Shown here: positions 27,284 to 34,714 of the stretch, piece after piece
Numbering within the stretch: position 1 is the first letter of the stretch
How the letters are laid out: every line of letters starts with the position of its first letter
Translations under genes and position numbers: made by a program
Origin: an uncultured Bacteroidales bacterium
GTDB taxonomy: Bacteria; Bacteroidota; Bacteroidia; Bacteroidales; Paludibacteraceae
Direction of reading: 5' to 3'
Length of the DNA stretch: 64,000 nt
Assembly (NCBI GenBank): GCA_946616535.1
Contig: CAMOJA010000003.1
Span: 72,797-136,796 of the forward strand
Notes under the pieces: model-generated
The model's database searches: none
What the model was told of the DNA's origin: nothing
What the model saw: the letters and a program-made list of their open reading frames with translations, nothing else

Positions 27284-27314
27284 CAAAGATACAACTTTTT
27301 TTGCACATATCAAA
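27284..27314 (-). promoter_or_regulatory. Promoter of the nadE operon
   Basis: Minus strand TTTG (27311-27314), 19 bp, TATCTTTG (27284-27291). It overlaps the divergent promoter for the next plus-strand gene. Confidence 0.8.
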
Positions 27315-27331
27315 ATTTTTTTGTAATTTTG
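27300..27331 (+). promoter_or_regulatory. Promoter of the CarboxypepD_reg-like gene
   Basis: TTTG at 27300-27303, 20 bp, TAATTTTG at 27324-27331. The ATG at 27350 follows 18 bp later. Confidence 0.8.
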
Positions 27332-27349
27332 CGCCATATTTTGATAGAA

Positions 27350-28660
27350 ATGAAGACTTTGGTATTCATATTAGCTCTTGTAAGCACGTTTATAGGCCGT
27401 GTGGTGGACCAGAACGGCGAACCTATTCCGTACGCTACGGTCTATCCGGAGATTGCGCCGGAATGGGGCACGGCGACCAATAATGACGGTTTTTTCCGCT
27501 TTGAGGCGAACCTCACCAAAGACAGCCGCATCATCGTCTCTTGTATCGGCTATGAGAAGAAAACAGTCTTAGCGGAAAGTCTGTATTCTGTCAGTCCGGA
27601 GGACGGTCTGTATTCTGTAATCTTAAAAGAGCAGCCTATCGCCCTTGAGGAGACCGTCGTCGCCGCCAAGAAAAGCAAACAACGCAACAAACGCAAACAG
27701 ATGGCGGAGCTCCTGCACGCCGTTTATGTGAAGCTCGAGGAGCAGTTCCCCGATGATAACGCGCAATACCAGGTCGTCAGCGACGTCCGGATGCTTTCCG
27801 ACGGCAGCACTTGGGGTATGGAGCAGATGATTGCCAATATCGTCGTCCTGCCCGAACGAGCCAAAGAAGGACGAGACTCCGTGCAGTTTCAGGGACGTTT
27901 CTGCAAACGCTTCTTCGATGCCCGCAAACGCGCGCAAGCAGATTCTATCCTTGCCTCTGACGCCCTTGAGCGCATGGAGCAGAAAGCGGCTCCGAAAGGT
28001 CATCCTGCCAATATGTTACGCAGGGCGGCAAACGCCGTAGATAGCGGCGTCGTGGTGCATCGCGCGCTTTTTGGTATCGGAAACATGCGCTATGATTTTG
28101 AGCAAGCGATGACCGATACCAGGCATTGGACCGTTTCCAACGAGTCCGAGGGCGAGACAGTCCTCACCCACACACAGTCGGTCAGCCGGTACTTAGGATG
28201 CTTCAAGATGACGTTCAAACGCCATTATATAGTGGATTCGCGCACGTACGAGGTGCGCCGTTTCTCCGAGCACGCGGAGGTCAAGGTCTTCATTCCGTTT
28301 GGCATCAAACTCAATGCCGACCAACTGCAGATGCTCAATCTGGTCAACATGAGCGAGAACTCCATCGAGAAATTCCGCCTCAAACGTCTCCGCGGCTCCG
28401 TCGATCTCAACACTATCTACCAACGCCGTCCCGTTACTTCCGTCTCTTCCGCTTCTTCCGCCTCTTCCGCTGAGCGTGTTTACATTCTCGAGAAGAACAT
28501 GATCTGCGACGCGCATATCTTAGGTTCCAAGAAGGCGGAGATCCCCTTGATTATCAAAGCCACGCAGCGTGTTACGGACCTCAAGACAGAGAACGTCAAA
28601 CCCCTCTCTCCGTCCCAAATCACCCGTCGCGTCCGCCGCGAGATCGTCGAGATCTATTGA
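27350..28660 (+). CDS. Secreted protein with N-terminal CarboxypepD_reg-like domain
   Basis: 436 residues from ATG 27350; a TTG start 21 bp upstream overlaps the promoter and is rejected. A short signal peptide (MKTLVFILALVSTFIG) leads into a carboxypeptidase regulatory-like beta-sandwich (GRVVDQNGEPIPYATVYPE...TNNDGFFRFEA). A mixed alpha/beta region of unknown function follows, with a basic stretch KKSKQRNKRKQM. There is no TonB plug or barrel. Related stand-alone proteins are common in Bacteroidota and of unknown role. Residues about 77-90 are encoded by a repeat of the CTGACAGA family. A Ser/Ala linker (VSSASSASSAE, about 364-374) comes from tandem TCTTCCGC units. Confidence 0.85.
   Translation: MKTLVFILALVSTFIGRVVDQNGEPIPYATVYPEIAPEWGTATNNDGFFRFEANLTKDSRIIVSCIGYEKKTVLAESLYSVSPEDGLYSVILKEQPIALEETVVAAKKSKQRNKRKQMAELLHAVYVKLEEQFPDDNAQYQVVSDVRMLSDGSTWGMEQMIANIVVLPERAKEGRDSVQFQGRFCKRFFDARKRAQADSILASDALERMEQKAAPKGHPANMLRRAANAVDSGVVVHRALFGIGNMRYDFEQAMTDTRHWTVSNESEGETVLTHTQSVSRYLGCFKMTFKRHYIVDSRTYEVRRFSEHAEVKVFIPFGIKLNADQLQMLNLVNMSENSIEKFRLKRLRGSVDLNTIYQRRPVTSVSSASSASSAERVYILEKNMICDAHILGSKKAEIPLIIKATQRVTDLKTENVKPLSPSQITRRVRREIVEIY
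27580..27618. repeat. Intragenic CTGACAGA-type repeat in the CarboxypepD_reg-like gene
   Basis: On the minus strand this reads ACAGAATACAGACCG, then a spacer, then CTGACAGAATACAGA. The gene reads it antisense as SLYSVSPEDGLYSV. Confidence 0.8.
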
Positions 28661-28683
28661 TGTCAGGCTTCCCCGTCCGTAAT

Positions 28684-28756
28684 GGGTACGTGATGGGTAG
28701 TACAATGACTAACGAATATCCAACGAATAACTAACTTATCACTAACGATTGGACTT
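28684..28756. repeat. Dispersed 73-bp repeat, copy 2
   Basis: 69 of 73 positions match the copy at 861-933. It lies 23 bp after the stop of the preceding gene. Confidence 0.85.
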
Positions 28757-28814
28757 TTTTAGGGCCGGATGTCGGATACCATCCGACGCAATAAACGAAA
28801 GAAAAAAAATGACA

Positions 28815-28956
28815 TGACACTTTTGACACTTTGACACTTTCTATCTTTTTGATAGCTTTGCGTAGTATCTATAATATCAAAATGCTAGGAAGCGAATAAA
28901 AATCGCACGCATTTTTTGACATTATGAAAGAAAGTGTCAAAAGTGTCAAAGTGTCA
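28815..28956. repeat. GTGTCAAA inverted repeat around a promoter
   Basis: The left arm (28815-28842) has three TGACACTTT-type units. The right arm (28929-28956) has the matching AAGTGTCAA units. The arms are complementary apart from a small offset and enclose a promoter and AT-rich DNA. Confidence 0.75.
28830..28860 (+). promoter_or_regulatory. Promoter within the inverted repeat
   Basis: TTTG at 28830-28833, 19 bp, TAGCTTTG at 28853-28860. The TTTG is part of the left repeat arm. The only frame downstream is the 41-codon ORF at 28924. Confidence 0.65.
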
Positions 28957-29049
28957 GTGCAAATTTTTATACAACCGGCATCCGATGCCGGGGAAAAGAA
29001 GAAAAGGCGGGATTCAATCCCGCGGAACTACCAAGAAAGAAGAACCTGA
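28924..29049 (+). CDS. Possible small protein (41 aa)
   Basis: The frame starts MKESVKSVKVSVQIF and ends NYQERRT. It lies about 60 bp downstream of the promoter at 28830-28860. Its N-terminus is encoded by the right arm of the inverted repeat. No family is recognised. The N-terminus loosely resembles the starts of VirE/primase-like genes in Bacteroidota mobile elements, so it may be a remnant. It may also be non-coding. Confidence 0.3.
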   Translation: MKESVKSVKVSVQIFIQPASDAGEKKKRRDSIPRNYQERRT

Positions 29050-29054
29050 GAAAG

Positions 29055-29089
29055 AAAAAAACTGCCTGCTCGGATTGTTGAGCAGGCAG
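29055..29089 (-). terminator. Intrinsic terminator (element copy 1)
   Basis: On the minus strand a perfect 10-bp stem CTGCCTGCTC/GAGCAGGCAG with an 8-nt loop is followed by seven T. Confidence 0.85.
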
Positions 29090-29198
29090 GAGTTCCGATA
29101 GATCGAGTTATCGGGTTATCGAGAAAACGAATCTTAATCGCCCATATATGGTCGATGCTATCTTAATTCCTGTCCCGTGATGGTATATTCCTTCTCCC
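29062..29198 (-). repeat. 137-bp duplicated element, copy 1
   Basis: It is 132 of 137 bases identical to 29486-29622. Read on the minus strand it ends in the terminator hairpin. A conserved middle with GAGTTATCGGGTTATCGA and CATATATGG has no long reading frame. It may encode a small RNA, or may be a duplicated transcript tail. Confidence 0.8.
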
Positions 29199-29394
29199 CG
29201 CGGAGTAAAAAAATGCACTGGCGAAAGTGGCGATATTGGCGATATCGCCAAAATTGTCAATATCGCCATGCAAATTTTCATATGGGGCTGACGCTCCTTG
29301 TCGGGGATGTAATCTTAAGCGCGCATAGATGCGCGAGCATAGACGCTAAAAAGGGGCTCGCGGGAGTAGCCGCGAGAGTTAGACCGGAGTGAGA

Positions 29395-29440
29395 AGCTTG
29401 TATCTTTTTTGCTCTATTTTTTGAGAAAAAGATACAAGCT
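29395..29440. repeat. Perfect 15-bp inverted repeat
   Basis: AGCTTGTATCTTTTT (29395-29409) faces AAAAAGATACAAGCT (29426-29440), with a third partial copy of the right arm just downstream (29446-29459). It lies between the two 137-bp elements. Confidence 0.75.
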
Positions 29441-29479
29441 ATAAAGAAAAAGATACAAGTGGTAAAAAGATGGACAAAG

Positions 29480-29513
29480 AAAAAACTGCCTGCTCGGATT
29501 GTTGAGCAGGCAG
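29480..29513 (-). terminator. Intrinsic terminator (element copy 2)
   Basis: The same 10-bp stem and 8-nt loop as copy 1, followed on the minus strand by six T. Confidence 0.85.
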
Positions 29514-29622
29514 GAGTTCCGAAAGATCGAGTTATCGGGTTATCGAGAAAACGAATCTTAATCGCCCATATATGGTCGATGCTATCTTAATTCTTGCCCC
29601 GTTACGGTATATTCCTTCTCCC
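29486..29622 (-). repeat. 137-bp duplicated element, copy 2
   Basis: Second copy of the element at 29062-29198, same orientation, 424 bp apart. It lies about 300 bp downstream (minus strand) of the promoter at 29939-29969. Confidence 0.8.
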
Positions 29623-29844
29623 TAACTTCAGCGCAACGTCAGCGCAAGGTCTGCTGATTTATGACCATTTGAAACGATGTTGAAACGAGGTTGACAGGTA
29701 TTTGCACAGTATTATGACGTTCACGATGCGTAATAATCGTGCCCATTGGAGCCAAGAACGACATGCGAACGAGAATGGAAGCGAAATAGAAGCCATATTT
29801 TTATACAAGCGGCTAAAATGGAAGAGGATATTTTAAGTCGCAAT

Positions 29845-29922
29845 TCATAGCAACCGTCTCTCTTTGCACATCCGAGAAACGACCTCGGAATAATGATCGG
29901 TGTCAGCTATATAGGTGGTCAT
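29845..29922 (-). pseudogene. Remnant of a phospholipase D-like gene start
   Basis: A 25-codon frame reads MTTYIADTDHYSEVVS then RMCKERRLL before a TGA. The codons after the stop read IAT, stop, NI. This resembles the N-terminus of PLD-like proteins in Bacteroidota, where a WIGTADI-type strand follows; the TGA sits where Trp is expected. The start lies just after a good promoter. I infer a decayed gene of which only the beginning is legible. The resemblance is from memory of the family, not a search. Confidence 0.4.
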
Positions 29923-29938
29923 GAGATAAAATCCACTA

Positions 29939-29969
29939 CAAAGGTACGAAAAATAATTGATATATGCAA
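29939..29969 (-). promoter_or_regulatory. Promoter of the pseudogene remnant
   Basis: Minus strand TTG (29967-29969), 20 bp, TACCTTTG (29939-29946). It could still drive a transcript towards the terminator at 29480. Confidence 0.7.
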
Positions 29970-30048
29970 GAGTGTTTCCTATTTTTGTGGTATTTTACTT
30001 GTGACTTTTGTGGCATTTTACTTCCTGTCACACTATCTTATCTACATT

Positions 30049-30348
30049 TTATTTGTAAGCTTTGCCTTCTAGTAAAAGTTGGTGCTCTTTTTCAAGGGAC
30101 TCAGGAGTGTTGCACATAAAATCCATTAATGTGAGGGACATTAAGAATTCTGCGGCTGCGTCAGAACATCCGAAATACTCTTTTGCACATTCTGTGCGGT
30201 TCTTCCGCAGGATTATTTCCTTGCTAAAATAATTCCAAACCTCTTTGTCCAAAAGTTTTACTTTGATTTCATGCACTTCCATACGAAGTGCCACTTCTTC
30301 CTTCGTCAAACTCTTTGGTATGACGATGTTGTTTTTCTGTTTTGTCAT
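30049..30348 (-). CDS. Small protein of unknown function (island)
   Basis: 99 residues, predicted largely helical and charged, without signal peptide or membrane segment: MTKQKNNIVIPKSLTKEEVA through LLEGKAYK. No family is recognised. It starts 17 bp after the stop of the 133-residue gene upstream, so the two form a small operon driven by the palindrome-bearing promoter at 30795-30829. The AT-rich composition agrees with the rest of the island. Confidence 0.7.
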   Translation of the reverse strand: MTKQKNNIVIPKSLTKEEVALRMEVHEIKVKLLDKEVWNYFSKEIILRKNRTECAKEYFGCSDAAAEFLMSLTLMDFMCNTPESLEKEHQLLLEGKAYK

Positions 30349-30365
30349 AGGCCAATATAATTTGA

Positions 30366-30767
30366 TTATCCGTTTGTTGGGGTTTCATCTCCCGGCCACA
30401 CAAAATCAAGTGCTCCTTTCATTGGGATCCCAGATAGAGTTATGAGGATTTCATTAACTTCTCTACGTCTTAATGAACTCAATTCATGCTGTAATAATTC
30501 CACCCCGAATAATTCTGCAACCTGATTACAAAAGTCATCAAACTCTGGTTGAGTTATTCTATTCTTCACATAGAAAAGACCGGAAATATCGATAGATCCT
30601 CCCTCTTTGGCTAACTGGCTAATACGTTCGGTTTTGGCAGATTTAATGCGCTCTAACGCAATGTCTTTCCAGTTGGCGATTTCGTCCTGCTTAAAATTTA
30701 TAACTCCTAATGCCCAATCTGCATCATCCAATGCAGCGTCGCCTAAAATAATCCAATTCTTAACCAT
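30366..30767 (-). CDS. Protein of unknown function (island)
   Basis: 133 residues from MVKNWIILGDAALDD; a longer frame starting at 30797 overlaps the -7 box and is rejected. It is soluble, with a helical N-terminal half (KDIALERIKSAKTERISQLAKEG broken by a Gly-rich turn) and a C-terminal GALDFVWPGDET. No family is recognised. It is the first gene after the second copy of the palindromic operator, so it appears coregulated with the YaaW-M48 genes 5.5 kb upstream. Confidence 0.75.
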   Translation of the reverse strand: MVKNWIILGDAALDDADWALGVINFKQDEIANWKDIALERIKSAKTERISQLAKEGGSIDISGLFYVKNRITQPEFDDFCNQVAELFGVELLQHELSSLRRREVNEILITLSGIPMKGALDFVWPGDETPTNG

Positions 30768-30794
30768 AATAGTACGATTTTTAGTTTTCGGGTG

Positions 30795-30829
30795 CAAAGG
30801 TACTACATGGGGCAGACAAAAAGTGTCCG
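30795..30829 (-). promoter_or_regulatory. Promoter with 17-bp palindromic operator (copy 2)
   Basis: Minus strand: CGGACA, five bases, TGTCTG (30813-30829), then 10 bp, then TACCTTTG (30795-30802). Geometry is identical to the promoter at 36272-36306. Confidence 0.75.
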
Positions 30830-30837
30830 ATGGGCAT

Positions 30838-30865
30838 AAAAAAACGCATCAATGTGCGTTTTTTT
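30838..30865. terminator. Bidirectional terminator after the WYL gene
   Basis: AAAACGCA/TGCGTTTT is a perfect stem with a 6-nt loop, flanked by A and T runs on both sides. The WYL stop codon lies in it. It separates the WYL gene from the next promoter by only a few bases. Confidence 0.75.
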
Positions 30866-31757
30866 CGTAATTTCCAAGTATCTGGCGAATTATGCCATGA
30901 AGTTCATCGCGGACGGAGGATGGAGAGAGGACTTCCAGTTTCTCACGGTGCCAGAGGAGTTGCTGATAGAAGTTATAGCACGGAACAAGATCAATTTCGA
31001 AATCCGTCCACTCGTCGGTTCGTTCTATCTCTCGTTGCGATTCATGGATAGGCAATGCGCGAACGTAGTCGGCTTGCGTGCCATAAACGCGAATACGAAT
31101 GGTAACGGGCACTTGTTCGTCGCTGTGGTTGATGCCAAAACTGCCTTTGAAATAGTCCTGCACGGAGATATTGGAGGACGGTTGCATTTCGTGCTCCGTA
31201 AGGGCTATGTTCTCCATGCGTTCCAGCGCGAAGACCGATTGTCCGTGGTGACGGTTGTCCGGCTCTGCCACCAGATACCAGCGCCTTTCCCATGTGCGCA
31301 AGAAATAAGGGATTGCCACCAAGCGTTTCTTGGTCTGCTTGTTGAACGACCAATAGTCAAACTCAATGCCTTTGCCTGCGTCGATGGCTTCCAGAACAGG
31401 CTGCACGTTCACAATGCCGGTTGGAGAATCGGTAAGCATGATCCGGTCGCGGTGCTTGATAGCCAACTCGGACATGCCTTCGATATGAAATGCCGAAAGC
31501 AGATACTCATAGAGCGATTGATTGCCTTTGTTGTAGTCGTTCTTAATCAGGTAGTATTTCTGCGTGGCGGCATTGTACTCAATGTAGCAGGGGAAATTGA
31601 GCAGAATATAGTCCTTGTACCGCAAGAACGTGCGCGACTGTATATCGCTTTCGTACTGCGACGAATAGCGGTAATGTTCATTGATCTCTTTGAGCGTCAT
31701 CGGTCCTCTGCGTTCAAGCAGGTCGATGAGATATAGGCATTTCTGAAGTTTGGACAT
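30849..31757 (-). CDS. WYL-domain transcriptional regulator
   Basis: 302 residues: an N-terminal winged helix (LQKCLYLIDLLERRGPMTLKEINEHY), then a WYL domain (about 120-205: AIDAGKGIEFDYWSFNKQTKKR, PYFLRTWERRWYLVAE, FALERMENI). A C-terminal WCX-like extension follows (VTIRIRVYGTQADYVRALPIHESQ...). Such proteins act as ligand-sensing repressors or activators and often control phage-defence loci. It lies inside the island, 6 bp after the coiled-coil gene. It is the obvious candidate to bind the CGGACA-N5-TGTCCG palindromes found at 36290 and 30813 (inference). Confidence 0.92.
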   Translation of the reverse strand: MSKLQKCLYLIDLLERRGPMTLKEINEHYRYSSQYESDIQSRTFLRYKDYILLNFPCYIEYNAATQKYYLIKNDYNKGNQSLYEYLLSAFHIEGMSELAIKHRDRIMLTDSPTGIVNVQPVLEAIDAGKGIEFDYWSFNKQTKKRLVAIPYFLRTWERRWYLVAEPDNRHHGQSVFALERMENIALTEHEMQPSSNISVQDYFKGSFGINHSDEQVPVTIRIRVYGTQADYVRALPIHESQREIERTDEWTDFEIDLVPCYNFYQQLLWHREKLEVLSPSSVRDELHGIIRQILGNYEKNAH

Positions 31758-31763
31758 AAGTGA

Positions 31764-32720
31764 TTAGAGTAGGAAAGATGCTATTAAACAAGCGACAAGA
31801 ACGGCAGTTGAAATTCCATAGGCTATCCAAAGGCGAGTGAGCTTTTTTTCTACTTCTTCTTTAGTATATACATCGTTTGTTTTTGCATAGGAGGATAGTT
31901 CATTAGCATTGGCCTTCTTATTTAATTGTTCTTGTAAATTGGTTAACTCGTTAGCATCGGCTTTCTTGGTGATGTCTTCTTCTAACACACTTACTTTACT
32001 AGATAGATTATCCAATATCTCAAGTTTTTCAGTGCTATCAGCCAGTTCATTTTGAACCTTGCCTATGCTTTCGCCTATTGAATTTATTTTTGAAGATATT
32101 TCATTAAATTCTCCTTTTAACTGGTTATCTTGAACTTGTATCTTTTCAAAATCATTTTTTAGATTATCATAGTCTTTTCTTAACGTAGCTATCCTATCTC
32201 TAAGTATATACCCACGTTTGAATGAACTATCCAAGAGACTATAAATTTGTTCTTCAGAAAGACCTTGCTCTTTAAAGATGTCACTAAGTACACATTTTAA
32301 TTCATTAGCATCAATGCTTTGCTCCTCAATCAACGAATATAATTCATTCTCTAAATGCGAAATGACTTTTATTACTTCAATAAAATCATACAACCGAACA
32401 TTCAGACGTGCTATGGCATTTTTTATGCTCATAACATTCTGATTGTTTTGTTTAATCATATTACTTAGCGTAGCTTTCTCATCGATTCGTTCCACAAAGA
32501 ATGTCTTTTTCTTTTGGATTATCTTCTGCTCTGACACAGCGCCTGTCGATTCTTCTAACAAAACTTTGTCATCTTCCAGCGTCTCTTGAAGAGCTTTCAT
32601 CTTCGCAGGAAAATCAATTTTGTCTAATAGCAATCTAATTTCCATCTGTCGTTTTGATGGATTAGAAATGATTAACTCTTCCTTATGGGAAGGTACAATA
32701 GATACATTAGAATTCTTCAT
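31764..32720 (-). CDS. Coiled-coil protein with C-terminal membrane anchor (island)
   Basis: 318 residues, mostly long coiled coil (about 20-285) with repeated KKADANEL-type heptads. There is one C-terminal hydrophobic helix (about 295-318, LWIAYGISTAVLVACLIASFLL) that would make it tail-anchored in the inner membrane. The segment YAKTNDVYTKEEVEKKL resembles coiled-coil connectors of phage tail-fibre proteins, which may be convergence. No signal peptide. Its start overlaps the upstream HNH-like gene by 14 bp. AT-rich. Family not recognised; a scaffold or sensor role next to the membrane is a guess. Confidence 0.8.
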   Translation of the reverse strand: MKNSNVSIVPSHKEELIISNPSKRQMEIRLLLDKIDFPAKMKALQETLEDDKVLLEESTGAVSEQKIIQKKKTFFVERIDEKATLSNMIKQNNQNVMSIKNAIARLNVRLYDFIEVIKVISHLENELYSLIEEQSIDANELKCVLSDIFKEQGLSEEQIYSLLDSSFKRGYILRDRIATLRKDYDNLKNDFEKIQVQDNQLKGEFNEISSKINSIGESIGKVQNELADSTEKLEILDNLSSKVSVLEEDITKKADANELTNLQEQLNKKANANELSSYAKTNDVYTKEEVEKKLTRLWIAYGISTAVLVACLIASFLL

Positions 32721-34500
32721 CGCGTATTTGTTTATTTAAATTTGTAAATTTCTCTCGTCTTTCTATTTTATCTTGCACATGTTGAGATAATTCTGTTTGG
32801 AAAATACGACCAGCTCGTAAATTCGCTATCACTCTTTCTCGTGCAAGCATAATTTGAGCAATGTCCATGTCAATGAATCCATAGGCTTTAAGAAATTCTA
32901 TATCTGTCCTCATTGTATCAACACCTATTTTCAAAGTATAGATATTTGATAATTGAGACTGCTTTTGCAATAGTTGTATTTCTGCCTTGTTGCTCTTATA
33001 AGCAGCTTTCATGTTATCAAACAACATTAATACGACAGCTGACATAATGCCAGCAAATAATCCGGATAAACATTCTGCCACAAAAGGAGCAAATGGGAAA
33101 CCAATAGCTATTAAACCTTGTTCTAACAATTCATTGAGTGAAAAGCCCAAAACACCTACAGCTCCAGCCGATAATATTTTAGCAGCCTCGAATATTCGCT
33201 CTTGCCATGAATATTGTTTGCTACAAATTATTTTGAAAGCACTTTTTATGGATCCCCACATTTGTCTCACAACCTTAAAAATTTTCTTGAATACGCCAAG
33301 GAAATAGTCGTTTAACATAGTAAGGAATTCATTTAGCAGACTTTTTACCCCACCACTAAATATTTTTTTCAAGTCATTCTTAAATTTTGCCAAAAACTTT
33401 TGCCAGCTGTTATTGAGAATACGTTTCATTCGTTGGACGAACTTTTCTTCACTTTGTTGATGGAATTCGTTATATGTTTCCTTACTAACAGTGGCTATAC
33501 AGAACTTCATCATATCTTTAACAACCGCCATACCAAAACCATTAACGGCGCGGATGGTGTGCTGTTTCGCTTCATGCTTTACATATGCTATTTTTTCCTG
33601 AACGACAGCTCGGTCTAATTGTTCTTTGGATATCTCGCCTGTTAAAAATTTATTTATTTGAGAACAATAACCGGAGTGAGATGCACGATCATGTACATCT
33701 GTTGGTACTAATATCATCCCATCTGGACTTTCATGAATTGTTAAATGATTTTTATTAATCCATTGCTTTGCATGAGATATATTTTTAAACCCATATTCCA
33801 CTACTAATGCCTCATAATACTTATGGAAATTATTATTTCTTATCCAAGTTTCACGAGCCTTATTACTCATTTCGCCTTTGCTTTGAATCCTTTGTTGATA
33901 TTTTTCTTGAATATCACCTATAGAATCCATCGGAACAACAATGCCGATTCTATACCCTTTTAAACCGCTAAGTGATTCTGAATTAACGACAGAATCTTGT
34001 TTATATTTTACTTTCTTTTTTGAATCTTCTTTAGGTAAAGAAAGTCCTGTAATACTTTTTGTGCGTTGTTTGTATGCTTCTTTATGCATCTCAAATTTTT
34101 GGGCACCTTCTTTACTCATTCCTTCTGTAGAATTGGCAGAATCATTATCAAACGGAGTATTTGATGCTTCTGCCATTGTGCGTGGATTAATACATTTTTG
34201 CTTCCTTTCTATTAATTTATTGTCCAACTTGGATACATCTTGAGAATTTTTCATCTTATCAAATGTATCCCCTGTGTCTGTCATCGCGTCAATATAATCT
34301 TCAGCTCCTTTTTTGACTGCTGATAACAAATCGCTAATAAAATCTTTTTTCTCAATCTGACTCTCAGTTTCAATTATTTCGCGAAGTATATTCTCTTCTT
34401 CTTGAGATAATTGATTTTCAACCTTATTCAGTTCATCCTCAAATGGTAATTCTACATCTGAAAGAAACCGAATGGGACGAGCATCATTACAACAATCCAT
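32707..34500 (-). CDS. Large protein with HNH-like motif and membrane hairpin (island)
   Basis: 597 residues. Charged helical N-terminal part (1-180). A middle domain contains LTIHESPDGMILVPTDVHDR followed by SHSG (253-277). Its His256, His270, His275 pattern resembles HNH/endonuclease VII-type toxin nucleases of the LVP-x(3)-H-x(4)-H-x-G kind. A basic helical stretch (350-430) follows. Two hydrophobic segments (about 440-460 and 470-495) look like a membrane hairpin, and a charged C-terminus ends the protein. The nuclease call rests on a motif only. It has its own promoter at 34658-34689 with an unusual inverted repeat. Codon use and base composition are AT-rich compared with the flanking core genes, suggesting transfer. 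Confidence 0.75.
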   Translation of the reverse strand: MDCCNDARPIRFLSDVELPFEDELNKVENQLSQEEENILREIIETESQIEKKDFISDLLSAVKKGAEDYIDAMTDTGDTFDKMKNSQDVSKLDNKLIERKQKCINPRTMAEASNTPFDNDSANSTEGMSKEGAQKFEMHKEAYKQRTKSITGLSLPKEDSKKKVKYKQDSVVNSESLSGLKGYRIGIVVPMDSIGDIQEKYQQRIQSKGEMSNKARETWIRNNNFHKYYEALVVEYGFKNISHAKQWINKNHLTIHESPDGMILVPTDVHDRASHSGYCSQINKFLTGEISKEQLDRAVVQEKIAYVKHEAKQHTIRAVNGFGMAVVKDMMKFCIATVSKETYNEFHQQSEEKFVQRMKRILNNSWQKFLAKFKNDLKKIFSGGVKSLLNEFLTMLNDYFLGVFKKIFKVVRQMWGSIKSAFKIICSKQYSWQERIFEAAKILSAGAVGVLGFSLNELLEQGLIAIGFPFAPFVAECLSGLFAGIMSAVVLMLFDNMKAAYKSNKAEIQLLQKQSQLSNIYTLKIGVDTMRTDIEFLKAYGFIDMDIAQIMLARERVIANLRAGRIFQTELSQHVQDKIERREKFTNLNKQIRDEEF

Positions 34501-34640
34501 AATAAATAATTATTTTTGTTATTACTTCACTCTTTTTATTCAGTGATAATACTATATATTTTCAATCGTAAATGCAGAATTACGGAAAAAACGCAGAGTG
34601 CATTTCCTTTGTCGCAAACAAGGCTCTGGTAAACCCTATT

Positions 34641-34700
34641 ATGCTCCAAAACGCTTGCAAAGATACAACAAATTTTTGAATCTACCAAATATTGGAGCAT
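34641..34700 (-). promoter_or_regulatory. Promoter of the HNH-like gene within an inverted repeat
   Basis: Minus strand TTTG (34686-34689), 20 bp, TATCTTTG (34658-34665). Perfect 9-bp arms ATGCTCCAA (34641-34649) and TTGGAGCAT (34692-34700) flank it. The leader to the ATG is about 150 nt. Confidence 0.7.
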
Positions 34701-34714
34701 TATTTCTCAATTTT

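Larger units (their letters stand above)
28661..30048. other. Gene-poor, repeat-rich 1.4-kb interval
   Basis: There is no convincing full-length gene. It holds the second copy of the 73-bp dispersed repeat, a GTGTCAAA inverted repeat flanking a strong promoter, and a 41-codon frame. A CCGGCAT/ATGCCGG palindrome (28974-28990) and the duplicated 137-bp element with terminators are also here. So are GGCGATATTGGCGATATCGCC repeats (about 29220-29275), a 15-bp inverted repeat at 29395-29440 and a pseudogene start with a promoter. This looks like a graveyard of mobile or accessory DNA next to the 30-36 kb island. Confidence 0.8.

Noticed and set aside
29177..29392. 71-codon plus-strand frame
   Set aside because: It starts inside the 137-bp element and runs through GGCGATATTG-type repeats (WRKWRYWRYRQ); no promoter or homologous look.
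29062..29622. Possible CRISPR-like pair of repeats
   Set aside because: Only two long copies 424 bp apart, each with a terminator; no array, no cas genes.
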